64,000 bases of DNA. Source: JALXCH01 sp964495805 (GTDB lineage Bacteria > Calditrichota > Calditrichia > RBG-13-44-9). The translations under genes and the position numbers were made by a program. The stretch lies in the NCBI GenBank assembly GCA_964495805.1, contig CAZBWV010000035.1, positions 9,656 through 73,655 of the forward strand. Reading direction: 5' to 3'. This document shows positions 16,486-24,399 of this stretch, in pieces. Below the pieces are notes generated by a model that was not told the DNA's origin, made no database searches, and saw only the letters and a list, made by a program, of their open reading frames with translations. The first letter of the stretch is position 1. Each line of letters begins with the position of its first letter.

Positions 16486-17172
16486 GTGTTTCACGTGAAA
16501 CATGGAAAATCCACATACGCGAACCAATGGATACGGCTGCAGGAGCTGTTTCCGGAATTTTCTTCCGACCAGATGGAAAAACTCAATCGATATGCGGGTA
16601 TGCTGGTGGAGTGGAATCGCCGGGTTCATCTGATTTCCCGCGCGGATGAACAGCGAGTGTGGACCCATCACCTTCTGCCCAGTTTAATTGTCCTGAAGTT
16701 GACCGAACTCCCCGCAGGGGGCTCCCTGCTTGACCTGGGGAGCGGTGGAGGGCTGCCCGGTCTGCCCCTAAAAATGGCACGACCTGACCTGTCGGTGGTG
16801 CTGGTAGAATCGGTGCGCAAAAAGGCGTTGTTCTTAAAGCGGGTGGTGGAAGAACTGGGACTAACCGGGATCGCGGTTATCAACGAACGGCTGGAACCGG
16901 GTCGAGAGGCACGTTGGGGGCTGGGTGAGAAAATAGATGTGGTCACCGCACGCGCGGTGGCGGAAGTGAATGTGTTGTGGGAGCTAAGTGTGCGACTGCT
17001 ACGACCGGGAGGGGCTTTAATAACCTGGAAGGGAGATCAGGAGGAAAATGAGTTTCGGCAATTTCAAAAGCAGTTGTCACTTTCCGGCGAAATCCTTGCC
17101 GTTCCTTCCAGATGGCACGATTTCTCCCCGCGCTTCCCGCATATGCGCATTTTTCGCCTGGAAAAATCATAA
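16486..17172 (+). CDS. rsmG: 16S rRNA (guanine-527-N7)-methyltransferase RsmG
   Basis: A 228-residue SAM-dependent methyltransferase (GidB) that makes m7G527 in 16S rRNA. The SAM-binding motif LLDLGSGGGLPGLPLKMARP lies at about 81-100, followed by VVLVESVRKKALFLKRVV. The N-terminal MEKLNRYAGMLVEWNRRVHLIS is the family helix. The GTG at 16486 gives MFHVKHGKS; FHVKH is simply the translation of the parS palindrome, so the real start may be this GTG or the GTG inside the palindrome at 16495. No strong SD distinguishes them. It follows mnmG by 11 bases. Confidence 0.95.
   Translation: MFHVKHGKSTYANQWIRLQELFPEFSSDQMEKLNRYAGMLVEWNRRVHLISRADEQRVWTHHLLPSLIVLKLTELPAGGSLLDLGSGGGLPGLPLKMARPDLSVVLVESVRKKALFLKRVVEELGLTGIAVINERLEPGREARWGLGEKIDVVTARAVAEVNVLWELSVRLLRPGGALITWKGDQEENEFRQFQKQLSLSGEILAVPSRWHDFSPRFPHMRIFRLEKS
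16487..16502. promoter_or_regulatory. parS centromere site 3 (perfect)
   Basis: The sequence TGTTTCACGTGAAACA is identical to the 16-bp ParB-binding consensus. It overlaps the first codons of rsmG and lies 25 bases past the end of site 2. Confidence 0.92.
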
Positions 17173-17338
17173 CCACTTCATTTCCTGGTGGCATCTCAAA
17201 ATTCATTTTTTTATTTTTGACCGAACGCAAATGAAAAGCTGGAAACCTTGGGTAAATTTAAACCGAATTTCTAAAAAAACCGGCAGATTTATCCGGAAAG
17301 AGCGTTAAATTATCTGGTCAGATGACAGGGATGGAACA

Positions 17339-18325
17339 ATGACAAAAATCGTTTCTTTTATCATTCAAAAAGGAGGGTGCGGAAAAACCACCACGACTGC
17401 GAACACAGCAGGGTACCTGGCCCAACAGGGCTATCGGGTGTTGTGCGTGGATATGGATCCACAGGGAAACCTCACCCAACATTTAGGTTATAATAATGAG
17501 GCTTTAGATCTCACGATTTTGCATCTTTTTCAGAAAAAAGCAGAGTTTGACGAAGTGGTGTTGAAACGCAGTGAGAACCTGCATTTGCTTCCCAACAATC
17601 TGGAAACGGCAGGCGCAGAACTGATTCTGTACCATTCCTTTTCCCGTGAATTCTTACTCCGGGATGTGCTGGCGCCAATAACGCATAGATATGATTTTAT
17701 ATTAATTGACTGTCCCCCCGCACTGGGACTCTTTTCAGTCAATGCACTGGCTGCTTCCACAGATTTTGTGCTGGTGGTGGCTCCTGAATTTTTCCCCATG
17801 CGTGCCATTAAACCTTTATACGAAACATACCGAATGGTAAAAGAAAAGCTCAACCATACCTTGCAATTTAATGGTGTATTAATGACTATGTGCGATTTCC
17901 GCACCAATCATAGCCGGGAAGTACTGAAAATCCTGAAACGAAATTTCCCTCATAAATTGTACAATGCTTTTATCCGCCAGAATGTCACATTAAAAGAAGC
18001 TTCAGCTTACGGCCAAACCATTTTTGAATATGCACCTAATTCCATCGGAGCATTTGATTACCAGAATTTTGTGGAAGAGTTTCTTTTGGATAATCATCAA
18101 AACAAGCTCAAGCGGGAATACTATCAGCGCCGGTTTGATTCCCTGCCTCCGGAAGAAAAGCAACAAATCCTGGAATTCGCGAAAAAGAACCTTTCCACTT
18201 ACAGTCAGACGCTGCTGGAGCGCGTGGATATCAGTCGTGTGTTGAAGGAAGCACTCATCATAGAACGCAATAAAATTATCGAAAGGCTTTTTCCTTATCG
18301 AAAGTCTCAACATGTGGAAACGTGA
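17339..18325 (+). CDS. ParA/Soj-family partition ATPase with C-terminal extension
   Basis: A 328-residue ParA/MinD-type ATPase. The deviant Walker A KGGCGKTT (11-18, signature Lys11), switch I-type DMDPQGN (39-45) and Walker B FILIDCPPALG (about 120-130) are intact. ParA dimers bind DNA nonspecifically and position cargo when a partner stimulates ATP hydrolysis. The core normally ends near residue 250; here about 75 further residues follow, predicted helical and charged (LPPEEKQQILEFAKK, ERVDISRVLKEALIIERNK). The gene follows rsmG and three parS sites, the standard place for parA, but the next gene is not parB. It overlaps the outer-membrane protein gene by one base (TGATG). It may be the chromosomal ParA, or one devoted to an envelope cargo. 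Confidence 0.85.
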   Translation: MTKIVSFIIQKGGCGKTTTTANTAGYLAQQGYRVLCVDMDPQGNLTQHLGYNNEALDLTILHLFQKKAEFDEVVLKRSENLHLLPNNLETAGAELILYHSFSREFLLRDVLAPITHRYDFILIDCPPALGLFSVNALAASTDFVLVVAPEFFPMRAIKPLYETYRMVKEKLNHTLQFNGVLMTMCDFRTNHSREVLKILKRNFPHKLYNAFIRQNVTLKEASAYGQTIFEYAPNSIGAFDYQNFVEEFLLDNHQNKLKREYYQRRFDSLPPEEKQQILEFAKKNLSTYSQTLLERVDISRVLKEALIIERNKIIERLFPYRKSQHVET

Positions 18326-19149
18326 TGCGATATTCCTGTCTCCTTGTTTTGCTGATATTTGCAATGCAAGGGATGGCGGCTTTTGAGATTTCAGGAATGA
18401 ACGTATTTAATAGCGGAAATCCAGCCCGGTCATGGGCGGGGACGAACTCAAACTCCGGTTTCATTAACAATCCTGCCGGAATAACCAATGGACGTTTCTG
18501 GAGCGGAATCTCTTATTTTAAACCCTACAATCTGAATTCTCTGTATCAGGCATCCCTGGTGGTGCGTATGCCTGGCTGGAAAAACTTAAATGGTGGAGTG
18601 GCTCTGAATAGTTTTGGAAATCCCCTATATCGGGAAACCATGATGTGTTTGAATGTATCTCGTTCTTTTTTCAGGAATACCTTTTATTTTGGGGTGAATT
18701 TGCGAAATTATTTTCTGACTATACAAAATTACGGTGGATTCTATAGTTGGGGAATTGATGTGGGAGCAGGATATTTTCTTTATGACCCTTTGTTTATATC
18801 GTTTTCGGTGATCAATCTCAACCAGCCCGTTTTGAATGGTTATCGGCACCAGATTCCAACCCTTGCCAGTCTGGGGATCGCTTTTCGACCGGGAGACCGT
18901 GTGGAATTTACCGCCGCAGTGCAAAAAGAGGAGGCCTTTCCGGTGAACGTGCTGGTGGGTTTCAGTTTCTGGATTGATCGGAATTTTATGGTCCAGAGCG
19001 GATTCCAGAGCTATCCCGGAACCCCTTCGGTGGGACTGATACTTGGCAAGGGAAACGTCCGATTTCACTATGCACTTCAGTATCACTTTCAACTGGGGGA
19101 AACCCACTTCTGGGGAATATCGTTCGGGGGAGGAAATTTTGGACACTAA
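18325..19149 (+). CDS. Predicted outer-membrane beta-barrel protein, PorV/PorQ-like
   Basis: A 274-residue protein with a signal peptide (MRYSCLLVLLIFAMQGMAAF) and alternating hydrophobic strands rich in Gly and aromatic residues, typical of an outer-membrane barrel. An early NNPAGI motif (in SGFINNPAGITNG) is shared with FadL-like and PorV/PorQ-type proteins of FCB bacteria; specific function is unknown. The ATG at 18325 overlaps the parA-like stop as TGATG, and the 3' end overlaps the next gene, so three products are probably made in a fixed ratio. A GTG one codon earlier is an alternative start. Confidence 0.6.
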   Translation: MRYSCLLVLLIFAMQGMAAFEISGMNVFNSGNPARSWAGTNSNSGFINNPAGITNGRFWSGISYFKPYNLNSLYQASLVVRMPGWKNLNGGVALNSFGNPLYRETMMCLNVSRSFFRNTFYFGVNLRNYFLTIQNYGGFYSWGIDVGAGYFLYDPLFISFSVINLNQPVLNGYRHQIPTLASLGIAFRPGDRVEFTAAVQKEEAFPVNVLVGFSFWIDRNFMVQSGFQSYPGTPSVGLILGKGNVRFHYALQYHFQLGETHFWGISFGGGNFGH

Positions 19150-20326
19150 ACGGAGAAAAATCGGATTCTTTTTTGTTTTCTGGATTCTGGCAATCTTTGC
19201 CCTCCCGATAGCTCAGGACGTCGCCACCCTTCAGCAAAAGCTGGCCCGTATCGAGAAGGAAATCCAGGACCTGGAACAACAATTGGCGAGTACAAACAAA
19301 AAACTGCGCACCGAGAGCGCATTTCTGGATAAACTGGACCAGCAGATTAGCTTGATTCATCGAAAGGCATTAATTTACCGGCAGGCGGTGGAGGAAAAGA
19401 ACCGCCGTATTCAGCAGCTGGAAGCCCAGATAGACTCCCTTCAGAGAAAGAAGAGAAAGCTGCAGGCGGTTTTCGAAAGGGAGGTGCGATTTGCCTACAA
19501 ATATCAACGGGGGAAACACCTGGACTGGATTTTAGGTGCACGGAATTTTCACGCTGCGCTCATCCGGCAACGGTATTTCCAGCTGGCCACCGCAGCGGAA
19601 AAAAAGAACTACCAGCGATTAATGCGGTTAAACGAAGAACTTCGTTCGCGGAAGGCAAAGTTGGCAGCGGAGGTGGAGGCAGTCCAAAAATTGCTCGCCG
19701 AATTGAATCAGGAAGAGAACCGGTTGAAAAAACAGCGCCGGTTCAAAACTCAGCTGGTTCAGAAAATTGTTCGGAATAAAAAATTGCTGGCTCAATCCCT
19801 GCAAAACAAAAAACGCAGTTTCGAGAAACTCAAGAAACTGCTCGCCTCTCTGGAAAAAGAGCGACCTCAACGTCGGTATGAAACCAAAACAAAAATTAAA
19901 TGGGAAAAGTTAACCGGCAGCTTTGCCCGCAACAAAGGCCGATTGAACTGGCCAGTGCAGGGAACCATTCTCCATAAATTTGGGCGCTATAGAAATCCCC
20001 GATTGAAAACAGTTCTAAATAACACCGGAATTGACATTCGGGCAAAATTAGGGACCCAGGTACGGTGTGTTTTTTCCGGAGTGGTTAGCCTGATTACGTA
20101 CATTAGCGGCTTCGGCAATACCATCATTATCGATCATAACGATGGATATTATACGGTATATTCGCACCTGGATCAGGTTTTGGTGGGACGCGATGAATTT
20201 GTGGAAGGGGGAACGGTTATCGGGACGGTAGGAGAGTCCGGATCACTGGAAGGTCCGAAGCTCCACTTCGAAATCTACGGGAACAATAAACCTCTCAACC
20301 CATTAAAATGGTTAAGTAAAAAGTAA
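19139..20326 (+). CDS. EnvC-like murein hydrolase activator (coiled coil plus LytM/M23 domain)
   Basis: A 395-residue secreted protein. The preferred start is TTG at 19139 (MDTKRRKIGFFF), with GGGGGAGG 6 bases upstream; it gives a proper signal peptide ending near PIAQD. Residues about 30-250 are a long coiled coil (TLQQKLARIEKEIQDLEQQ), then a LytM domain from about 275. In active M23 peptidases zinc is held by HxxxD and HxH. Here the first motif reads NNTGID and the second KLH, so two His ligands are missing, as in EnvC and NlpD, which activate amidases rather than cut peptidoglycan. The gene overlaps the barrel gene by 11 bases. The role is probably control of septal or envelope hydrolysis. 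Confidence 0.82.
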   Translation: MDTKRRKIGFFFVFWILAIFALPIAQDVATLQQKLARIEKEIQDLEQQLASTNKKLRTESAFLDKLDQQISLIHRKALIYRQAVEEKNRRIQQLEAQIDSLQRKKRKLQAVFEREVRFAYKYQRGKHLDWILGARNFHAALIRQRYFQLATAAEKKNYQRLMRLNEELRSRKAKLAAEVEAVQKLLAELNQEENRLKKQRRFKTQLVQKIVRNKKLLAQSLQNKKRSFEKLKKLLASLEKERPQRRYETKTKIKWEKLTGSFARNKGRLNWPVQGTILHKFGRYRNPRLKTVLNNTGIDIRAKLGTQVRCVFSGVVSLITYISGFGNTIIIDHNDGYYTVYSHLDQVLVGRDEFVEGGTVIGTVGESGSLEGPKLHFEIYGNNKPLNPLKWLSKK

Positions 20327-20354
20327 ATACAGTTTCATTTCGGATAAGAAATTT

Positions 20355-20383
20355 TTGTATTTTTTACGTGAAGATGTTAAAAT
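20355..20383 (+). promoter_or_regulatory. Candidate ssb promoter
   Basis: TTGTAT (20355-20360) and TAAAAT (20378-20383) are 17 bases apart, about 40 bases before the ssb ATG. The -10 box matches 5 of 6; the -35 box is weak. Confidence 0.45.
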
Positions 20384-20424
20384 TGTATAACCACATCAAT
20401 CACTAAAATTCAGGGGAGGATTGT

Positions 20425-20856
20425 ATGTCTCGTGGAACAGTCAACAAAGTCGTACTCATTGGGCGGTTGGGGGCAGATCCGGAAGTTCGCTATGCTCCCA
20501 GTGGAAGTGCGGTGGCAAATTTTCGAATCGCCACAAACCATTCTTACAAGGATAGGGATGGGAATTTTCAGGAAGTCACCGCCTGGCATCGCATTGTCGC
20601 CTGGACGCGGCTGGCCGAATTTGCCAAGCAATATTTACACAAAGGCATGCGGGTGTACGTGGAGGGCCGAATCCAGTATCGGGAGTGGGAAGATCAGAAT
20701 GGGGTGAAGCGAAACACCACCGAAATTATCGCCAATGATATTCAAATGCTGGATTCGCCACCGGCTCAGGAAGCCATCCAGGATGAAATTGCTGATTCCG
20801 AATTCGACTCGCCCTCCGAAAATGATCAGGTAGCGGATGAGGATGTACCATTTTAA
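20425..20856 (+). CDS. ssb: Single-stranded DNA-binding protein
   Basis: A 143-residue SSB. The OB fold occupies about residues 1-110 (NKVVLIGRLGADPEVRYAPSG, then TAWHRIVAWTRLAEFA and GMRVYVEGRIQYREWED). An acidic, disordered tail ends in the partner-binding tip DEDVPF. SSB coats ssDNA in replication, repair and recombination. The start at ATG 20425 has a strong SD (GGGGAGGATTGT). Length is shorter than in E. coli because of a short linker. It probably has its own promoter. Confidence 0.97.
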   Translation: MSRGTVNKVVLIGRLGADPEVRYAPSGSAVANFRIATNHSYKDRDGNFQEVTAWHRIVAWTRLAEFAKQYLHKGMRVYVEGRIQYREWEDQNGVKRNTTEIIANDIQMLDSPPAQEAIQDEIADSEFDSPSENDQVADEDVPF

Positions 20857-20925
20857 CAGAAAAGAAACGACCGGGTGGTTGTGGCGTTTAAAATATGACA
20901 AAACATTGGGATAATGTGAAATTCA

Positions 20926-21555
20926 ATGAACCGTTTATTTAGCATACTGGTTATTCTATGCGTTCCTGTTTTTCTGATGGCTCAATACGAAGATCTGGAA
21001 CCGCCACAACATGGTACTGAATATGGAATTGGTTTTACCCTGGCGATGGGCGGATTCGGTCTGGGTGGTTATTATCGGCACGCGTTACCCGGATATATGG
21101 GATTGGGTGTCAGTGCCGATTTTTACATGATGCGCGATGACAAGGAATACGAAATTTATGACCCTTATAGCAATTTTTACTATCAGCTAAACAAAATTAA
21201 CCGGTTATTCTTCATCCCTATCCACGTGGAGCTAAAAAAACGGCTGTTTCCTGACGATATTGAGGACAATTTTCGGCCGTACATAGTGGGCGGTGCCGGT
21301 GGTGTTTTTGGCATGAACTTCCCGCGGAAAACACAGGTGGAAGGGGGAGATTACCCCCGAAAAAATGAATTTCGTTTTACTTTGGATTTTTACTTTGGGT
21401 TTGGTGTGGATATTACAACGAACGAAGATTATTATTTTTCGATTCGGCCTCAGATTCGATTTGTTCAGTTTGCTCAGAGCATTGCTGGCGATCGAAATCA
21501 TTCCACTTTTGAAATCCGCCTGGAGTTGGGGAAACGAATTGTGACCCAAAATTAA
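20926..21555 (+). CDS. Predicted outer-membrane beta-barrel protein, unknown function
   Basis: A 209-residue protein with a signal peptide (MNRLFSILVILCVPVFLMAQ) and a series of Gly/aromatic amphipathic strands (GIGFTLAMGGFGLGGYYRHAL, FTLDFYFGFGVDI, YYFSIRPQIRFVQF), as expected for an 8- to 10-stranded barrel of the OmpA-like/PorT class. No catalytic motif is seen. It follows ssb by 69 bases and precedes a small basic protein after 10 bases. The family is not recognised; barrel topology is inferred from strand periodicity. Confidence 0.65.
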   Translation: MNRLFSILVILCVPVFLMAQYEDLEPPQHGTEYGIGFTLAMGGFGLGGYYRHALPGYMGLGVSADFYMMRDDKEYEIYDPYSNFYYQLNKINRLFFIPIHVELKKRLFPDDIEDNFRPYIVGGAGGVFGMNFPRKTQVEGGDYPRKNEFRFTLDFYFGFGVDITTNEDYYFSIRPQIRFVQFAQSIAGDRNHSTFEIRLELGKRIVTQN

Positions 21556-21565
21556 CGGGGGAACT

Positions 21566-21763
21566 ATGGGACCATTTTACAGAAGTTTGCTGAAGAGCAG
21601 TGAGACCAATCGTTTTTATAACCATTTTTTCCGTGCGGGCAGGAACATGATGGCTTTCTGGCGACAGCGGCGGAACAGAATTTTAAAGCATGTGGGGTTG
21701 GGCGGTAAAACCCACGTGTTCGAGCGAGGCCATGTTCAGTGGAATCGCAAAGGTCGGTGGTAG
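21566..21763 (+). CDS. Small basic hypothetical protein (65 aa)
   Basis: A 65-residue protein rich in Arg, Lys, His and aromatic residues, with no signal peptide or membrane segment. The ATG at 21566 has GGGGGA 5 bases upstream, the frame begins 10 bases after the barrel gene and ends 27 bases before a strong terminator. These signals support a real, cotranscribed gene. The composition suggests a nucleic-acid- or ribosome-associated protein, but no family is recognised. Confidence 0.5.
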   Translation: MGPFYRSLLKSSETNRFYNHFFRAGRNMMAFWRQRRNRILKHVGLGGKTHVFERGHVQWNRKGRW

Positions 21764-21790
21764 TTGTAGTATATTGTTTTAAAATGACTT

Positions 21791-21820
21791 AAGCGCCCTC
21801 CGGGGCGCTTTTTCGTTTTA
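21791..21820 (+). terminator. Rho-independent terminator
   Basis: AAGCGCCC and GGGCGCTT form a perfect 8-bp stem around TCCG, followed by a T-rich tract (TTTCGTTTT). It closes the plus-strand unit ending with the 65-residue protein. Confidence 0.88.
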
Positions 21821-21894
21821 GCGAGGACTAAAATTTTGCACAACATTGATGTGGAACAACTCGATTCATCGAAGATGAATTTTTGCAGAATGTA

Positions 21895-23304
21895 TTAGAA
21901 TTTGAATATCTGGAAAATACCCTTTTTACTCTCTTTCCGTTTCTCTTCGCAAATCTTTTCCACTACACTTTCGTCGATGTGGTTTTGCAGTAATTTGGCG
22001 CGCAGTTCGTCCAGTGAGAGATTACGATTGTTCATGTAAATCTCTCGGGCCCTCTGGGTATCCCACTCAATCTTCATATCCCTGATGTGTGTCTTCAGGT
22101 TCGAATATTTATTAATGATATCCTCGGTTTTTTGTATGTATTCCGCGAGGAGTTTGGCATCAACCCGATCATCCTGGATTACCTGCAGACGCTTTAACCG
22201 ACGATCTGCGGCATCGCGAAAAGCGTTGGCTTTATCCAGCAGTCGTTGCGTGGTATAAAGGGCATTTTCGTAATCCTGGATTTTCAGGTAGAAAAAGATA
22301 AGCAGCCTGTACACATGGAAGAGCTTGAGTTTTTTGTCCTCCAGCACTTTGTTTCGAATGATGTCCCGGTAAGCATTGATGGTTCCTTTCAGAACCGTTT
22401 GCTGATCCAGTGGTACGCCGGGCCAATAGGATTGAACTTGCGATATGTATTTCAGATAGGAGGGATATTCATGGAAGGGTGAGTGCAACAAATTCCCGGA
22501 ACCGGCCATGGTTACCTCGCGAAACTCATTGCCCAGCTTGTTGTATTCGTTCAGTCGGAGTAACACATCATCCATGTGCCGAGTCATGGATTGATAGAGC
22601 TGATGTATTTTATCCTGAAAGTTTACCCATCCGGGGACATTTTGTTCTTTTTCCAGCTGAATTTGTCTATCCAGCCATTGATTCAAATCCTCCAGGTTGG
22701 CCAGCGCATTCATAAAGTTCGATTGCATCATTTCATAATATTTTTTGTATTCATCGTAAATCTTGCTGCGCTCCATTGAGTTTTTGTTTGTCTCAACGGT
22801 TAGAAACATCCAGTACAGGCGGTGGTAATACCGGGCAATTTTTAACAGATCAGGATCGCTCTCACCAACGACTTGCTGGATATAAATGGCCAGATAGTGC
22901 AAAGAGACCTGAGAAAGAAAATCCGTGTAGGGATAGTTAATGTAACGGCTAAGATGCTCAATCACCGGGTTTTTTGAGTATACCTCCCGGTATTTTTTTA
23001 TAAGCTGTTTTTGTCGGAAAAGAAGTTCGCTCGGTTTTTTCAAAAAGGTGCTTTTTTCTTCAGTGAACTTGCAATGAATGCAATGCCAGAAAAAGTACTG
23101 GTGAAGATTGTAGCGTGTGTAATGGGGGTCAACCCAGTGATATTTGCTAATATAACCATCCTCTTCCCGACGTTCGATGACGTAAGTGCGATCTTTCAGA
23201 AATATATGCAGCGACTCCTTACCGCACACCGGACATTTTGTCGTCTTTTCCAGAAAGGGTTTTACATTTTCACCGGGTAGCGGTTGTGTGGAGGCGTTCG
23301 TCAT
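21895..23304 (-). CDS. DUF2225 family protein
   Basis: A 469-residue cytoplasmic protein of unknown function. A zinc-ribbon-like N-terminus has CPVCGKES (near residue 24) and CIHC (about residue 75) within the conserved DRTYVIERREEDGY and WHCIHCKF context characteristic of DUF2225. The remainder is alpha-helical, TPR-like, with many Tyr, Gln and Lys residues. An in-frame ATG exists at 23346, but the one at 23304 (MTNASTQPLPGE) has GGAGGG 7 bases upstream and is preferred. The gene is divergent from rnfB. DUF2225 proteins are usually single genes; their role is unsettled. Confidence 0.75.
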   Translation of the reverse strand: MTNASTQPLPGENVKPFLEKTTKCPVCGKESLHIFLKDRTYVIERREEDGYISKYHWVDPHYTRYNLHQYFFWHCIHCKFTEEKSTFLKKPSELLFRQKQLIKKYREVYSKNPVIEHLSRYINYPYTDFLSQVSLHYLAIYIQQVVGESDPDLLKIARYYHRLYWMFLTVETNKNSMERSKIYDEYKKYYEMMQSNFMNALANLEDLNQWLDRQIQLEKEQNVPGWVNFQDKIHQLYQSMTRHMDDVLLRLNEYNKLGNEFREVTMAGSGNLLHSPFHEYPSYLKYISQVQSYWPGVPLDQQTVLKGTINAYRDIIRNKVLEDKKLKLFHVYRLLIFFYLKIQDYENALYTTQRLLDKANAFRDAADRRLKRLQVIQDDRVDAKLLAEYIQKTEDIINKYSNLKTHIRDMKIEWDTQRAREIYMNNRNLSLDELRAKLLQNHIDESVVEKICEEKRKESKKGIFQIFKF

Positions 23305-23437
23305 ACCTGTGCCCTCCAAATTGGTAATTATATAATCGACAGACACGGAATGACTTTAGAATCGGTTTGTGAAACGAATACTAAATCCGAATGATGGGAA
23401 AGAAAAAAGGCGGGCCAACCTTAAAAAATCTATCTTC

Positions 23438-23466
23438 TTGACATAAAATGTTTCCCGATGTAATTT
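23438..23466 (+). promoter_or_regulatory. Promoter of rnfB
   Basis: A perfect TTGACA (23438-23443) is followed after 17 bases by TAATTT (23461-23466). Transcription would begin near 23474, so an ATG at 23448 lies inside the promoter and cannot be the start codon of rnfB. Confidence 0.6.
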
Positions 23467-23498
23467 TTCCCACAAATTTAATGTTGAGGGAACAACAG

Positions 23499-24347
23499 GT
23501 GGATGTACAAATCCTTTCTTCGTTGATAACACTGGGCGGTTTGGGATTTTTATTTGGTGCCATTCTGGCCATTGCCTCCCGTGTGTTTTATGTGGAAAAA
23601 GATCCGCGCATTGAGCAAATTGATGAGATTTTGCCGCAGGCTAACTGCGGTGGTTGCGGTTACCCCGGATGTGCTAACTATGCAGAAGCGATAGTAAAGG
23701 ATGGTGCGCCGATTAATTTGTGTGCACCGGGTGGCGAGGAAGTACTGGTTAAAATCAGCGAAATTCTGGGTGTGGAAGCCGAAGAAGTGGAGCCTCAGGT
23801 GGCGGTCGTCCGTTGTCAGGGTGCCCATGGCGTGGCAAAGGATAAGTTTGAGTACGAAGGGATTGAGGATTGTAACGCTGCTGTGTTGGTTCAGGGAGGA
23901 CACAAAGCCTGTGTGTATGGGTGTCTGGGATTTGGCTCCTGTGTCAAAGCCTGTCCCTTCGATGCCATGAAAATGCTGGATAACGGTTTGCCCTATGTGT
24001 TTGAAGATAAATGTACCGGTTGCGGCATCTGCGTGGAAGAATGTCCCAAGGGAATCATGGAACTGGTTCCCCGTTCTCAGAAGGTCTTTTTGGGATGCGT
24101 GAATAAGGATGCCGGTAAGGCGGTGCGCGAGGTGTGTAGTGTGGGATGTATCGCCTGCGGATTGTGCGCCAAACCAAAAATCACGCCTTCCGGAAAGGTT
24201 TATATGGAAGATAATCTGCCGGTGGTTCCCCCGGATTGGGAAGATTTCGAAATGGCGGTTAAGCGCTGTCCCACCAAATCGTTTGTGGTGCGAATTCCCA
24301 AAGAAGAAGAAGCTGAGCAGAAAGTGGAGAAAGCAGTGGAGGCCTGA
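23499..24347 (+). CDS. rnfB: Rnf complex ferredoxin-like subunit RnfB (detached)
   Basis: A 282-residue RnfB, the subunit that accepts electrons from ferredoxin. A single N-terminal membrane helix (about 5-27) is followed by the [4Fe-4S] Fes domain with CGGCGYPGC (50-58) and a downstream Cys in NLCAPGG. Two ferredoxin modules (CLGFGSCVKACP and CTGCGICVEECP) and further Cys motifs (CSVGCIACGLC) come after. The GTG at 23499 is chosen because GAGGGA lies 7 bases upstream and a promoter ends at 23466; ATGs at 23481 and 23448 are less likely. It is 14 kb from the rnfCDGEA operon and on the opposite strand, an unusual split. Confidence 0.94.
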   Translation: MDVQILSSLITLGGLGFLFGAILAIASRVFYVEKDPRIEQIDEILPQANCGGCGYPGCANYAEAIVKDGAPINLCAPGGEEVLVKISEILGVEAEEVEPQVAVVRCQGAHGVAKDKFEYEGIEDCNAAVLVQGGHKACVYGCLGFGSCVKACPFDAMKMLDNGLPYVFEDKCTGCGICVEECPKGIMELVPRSQKVFLGCVNKDAGKAVREVCSVGCIACGLCAKPKITPSGKVYMEDNLPVVPPDWEDFEMAVKRCPTKSFVVRIPKEEEAEQKVEKAVEA

Positions 24348-24399
24348 GGGAGACAATAAAATTCCAATTTCTTGAACATTGATTGAATTAGGTTAAATC

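Noticed and set aside
18325..19149. parB downstream of the parA-like gene
   Set aside because: The product has a signal peptide and beta-barrel pattern, with no ParB N-terminal GERR-type motif or helix-turn-helix.
23448..23498. ATG at 23448 as start of rnfB
   Set aside because: It lies between the -35 and -10 boxes of the best promoter and lacks an SD; the GTG at 23499 has GAGGGA at 7 bases.
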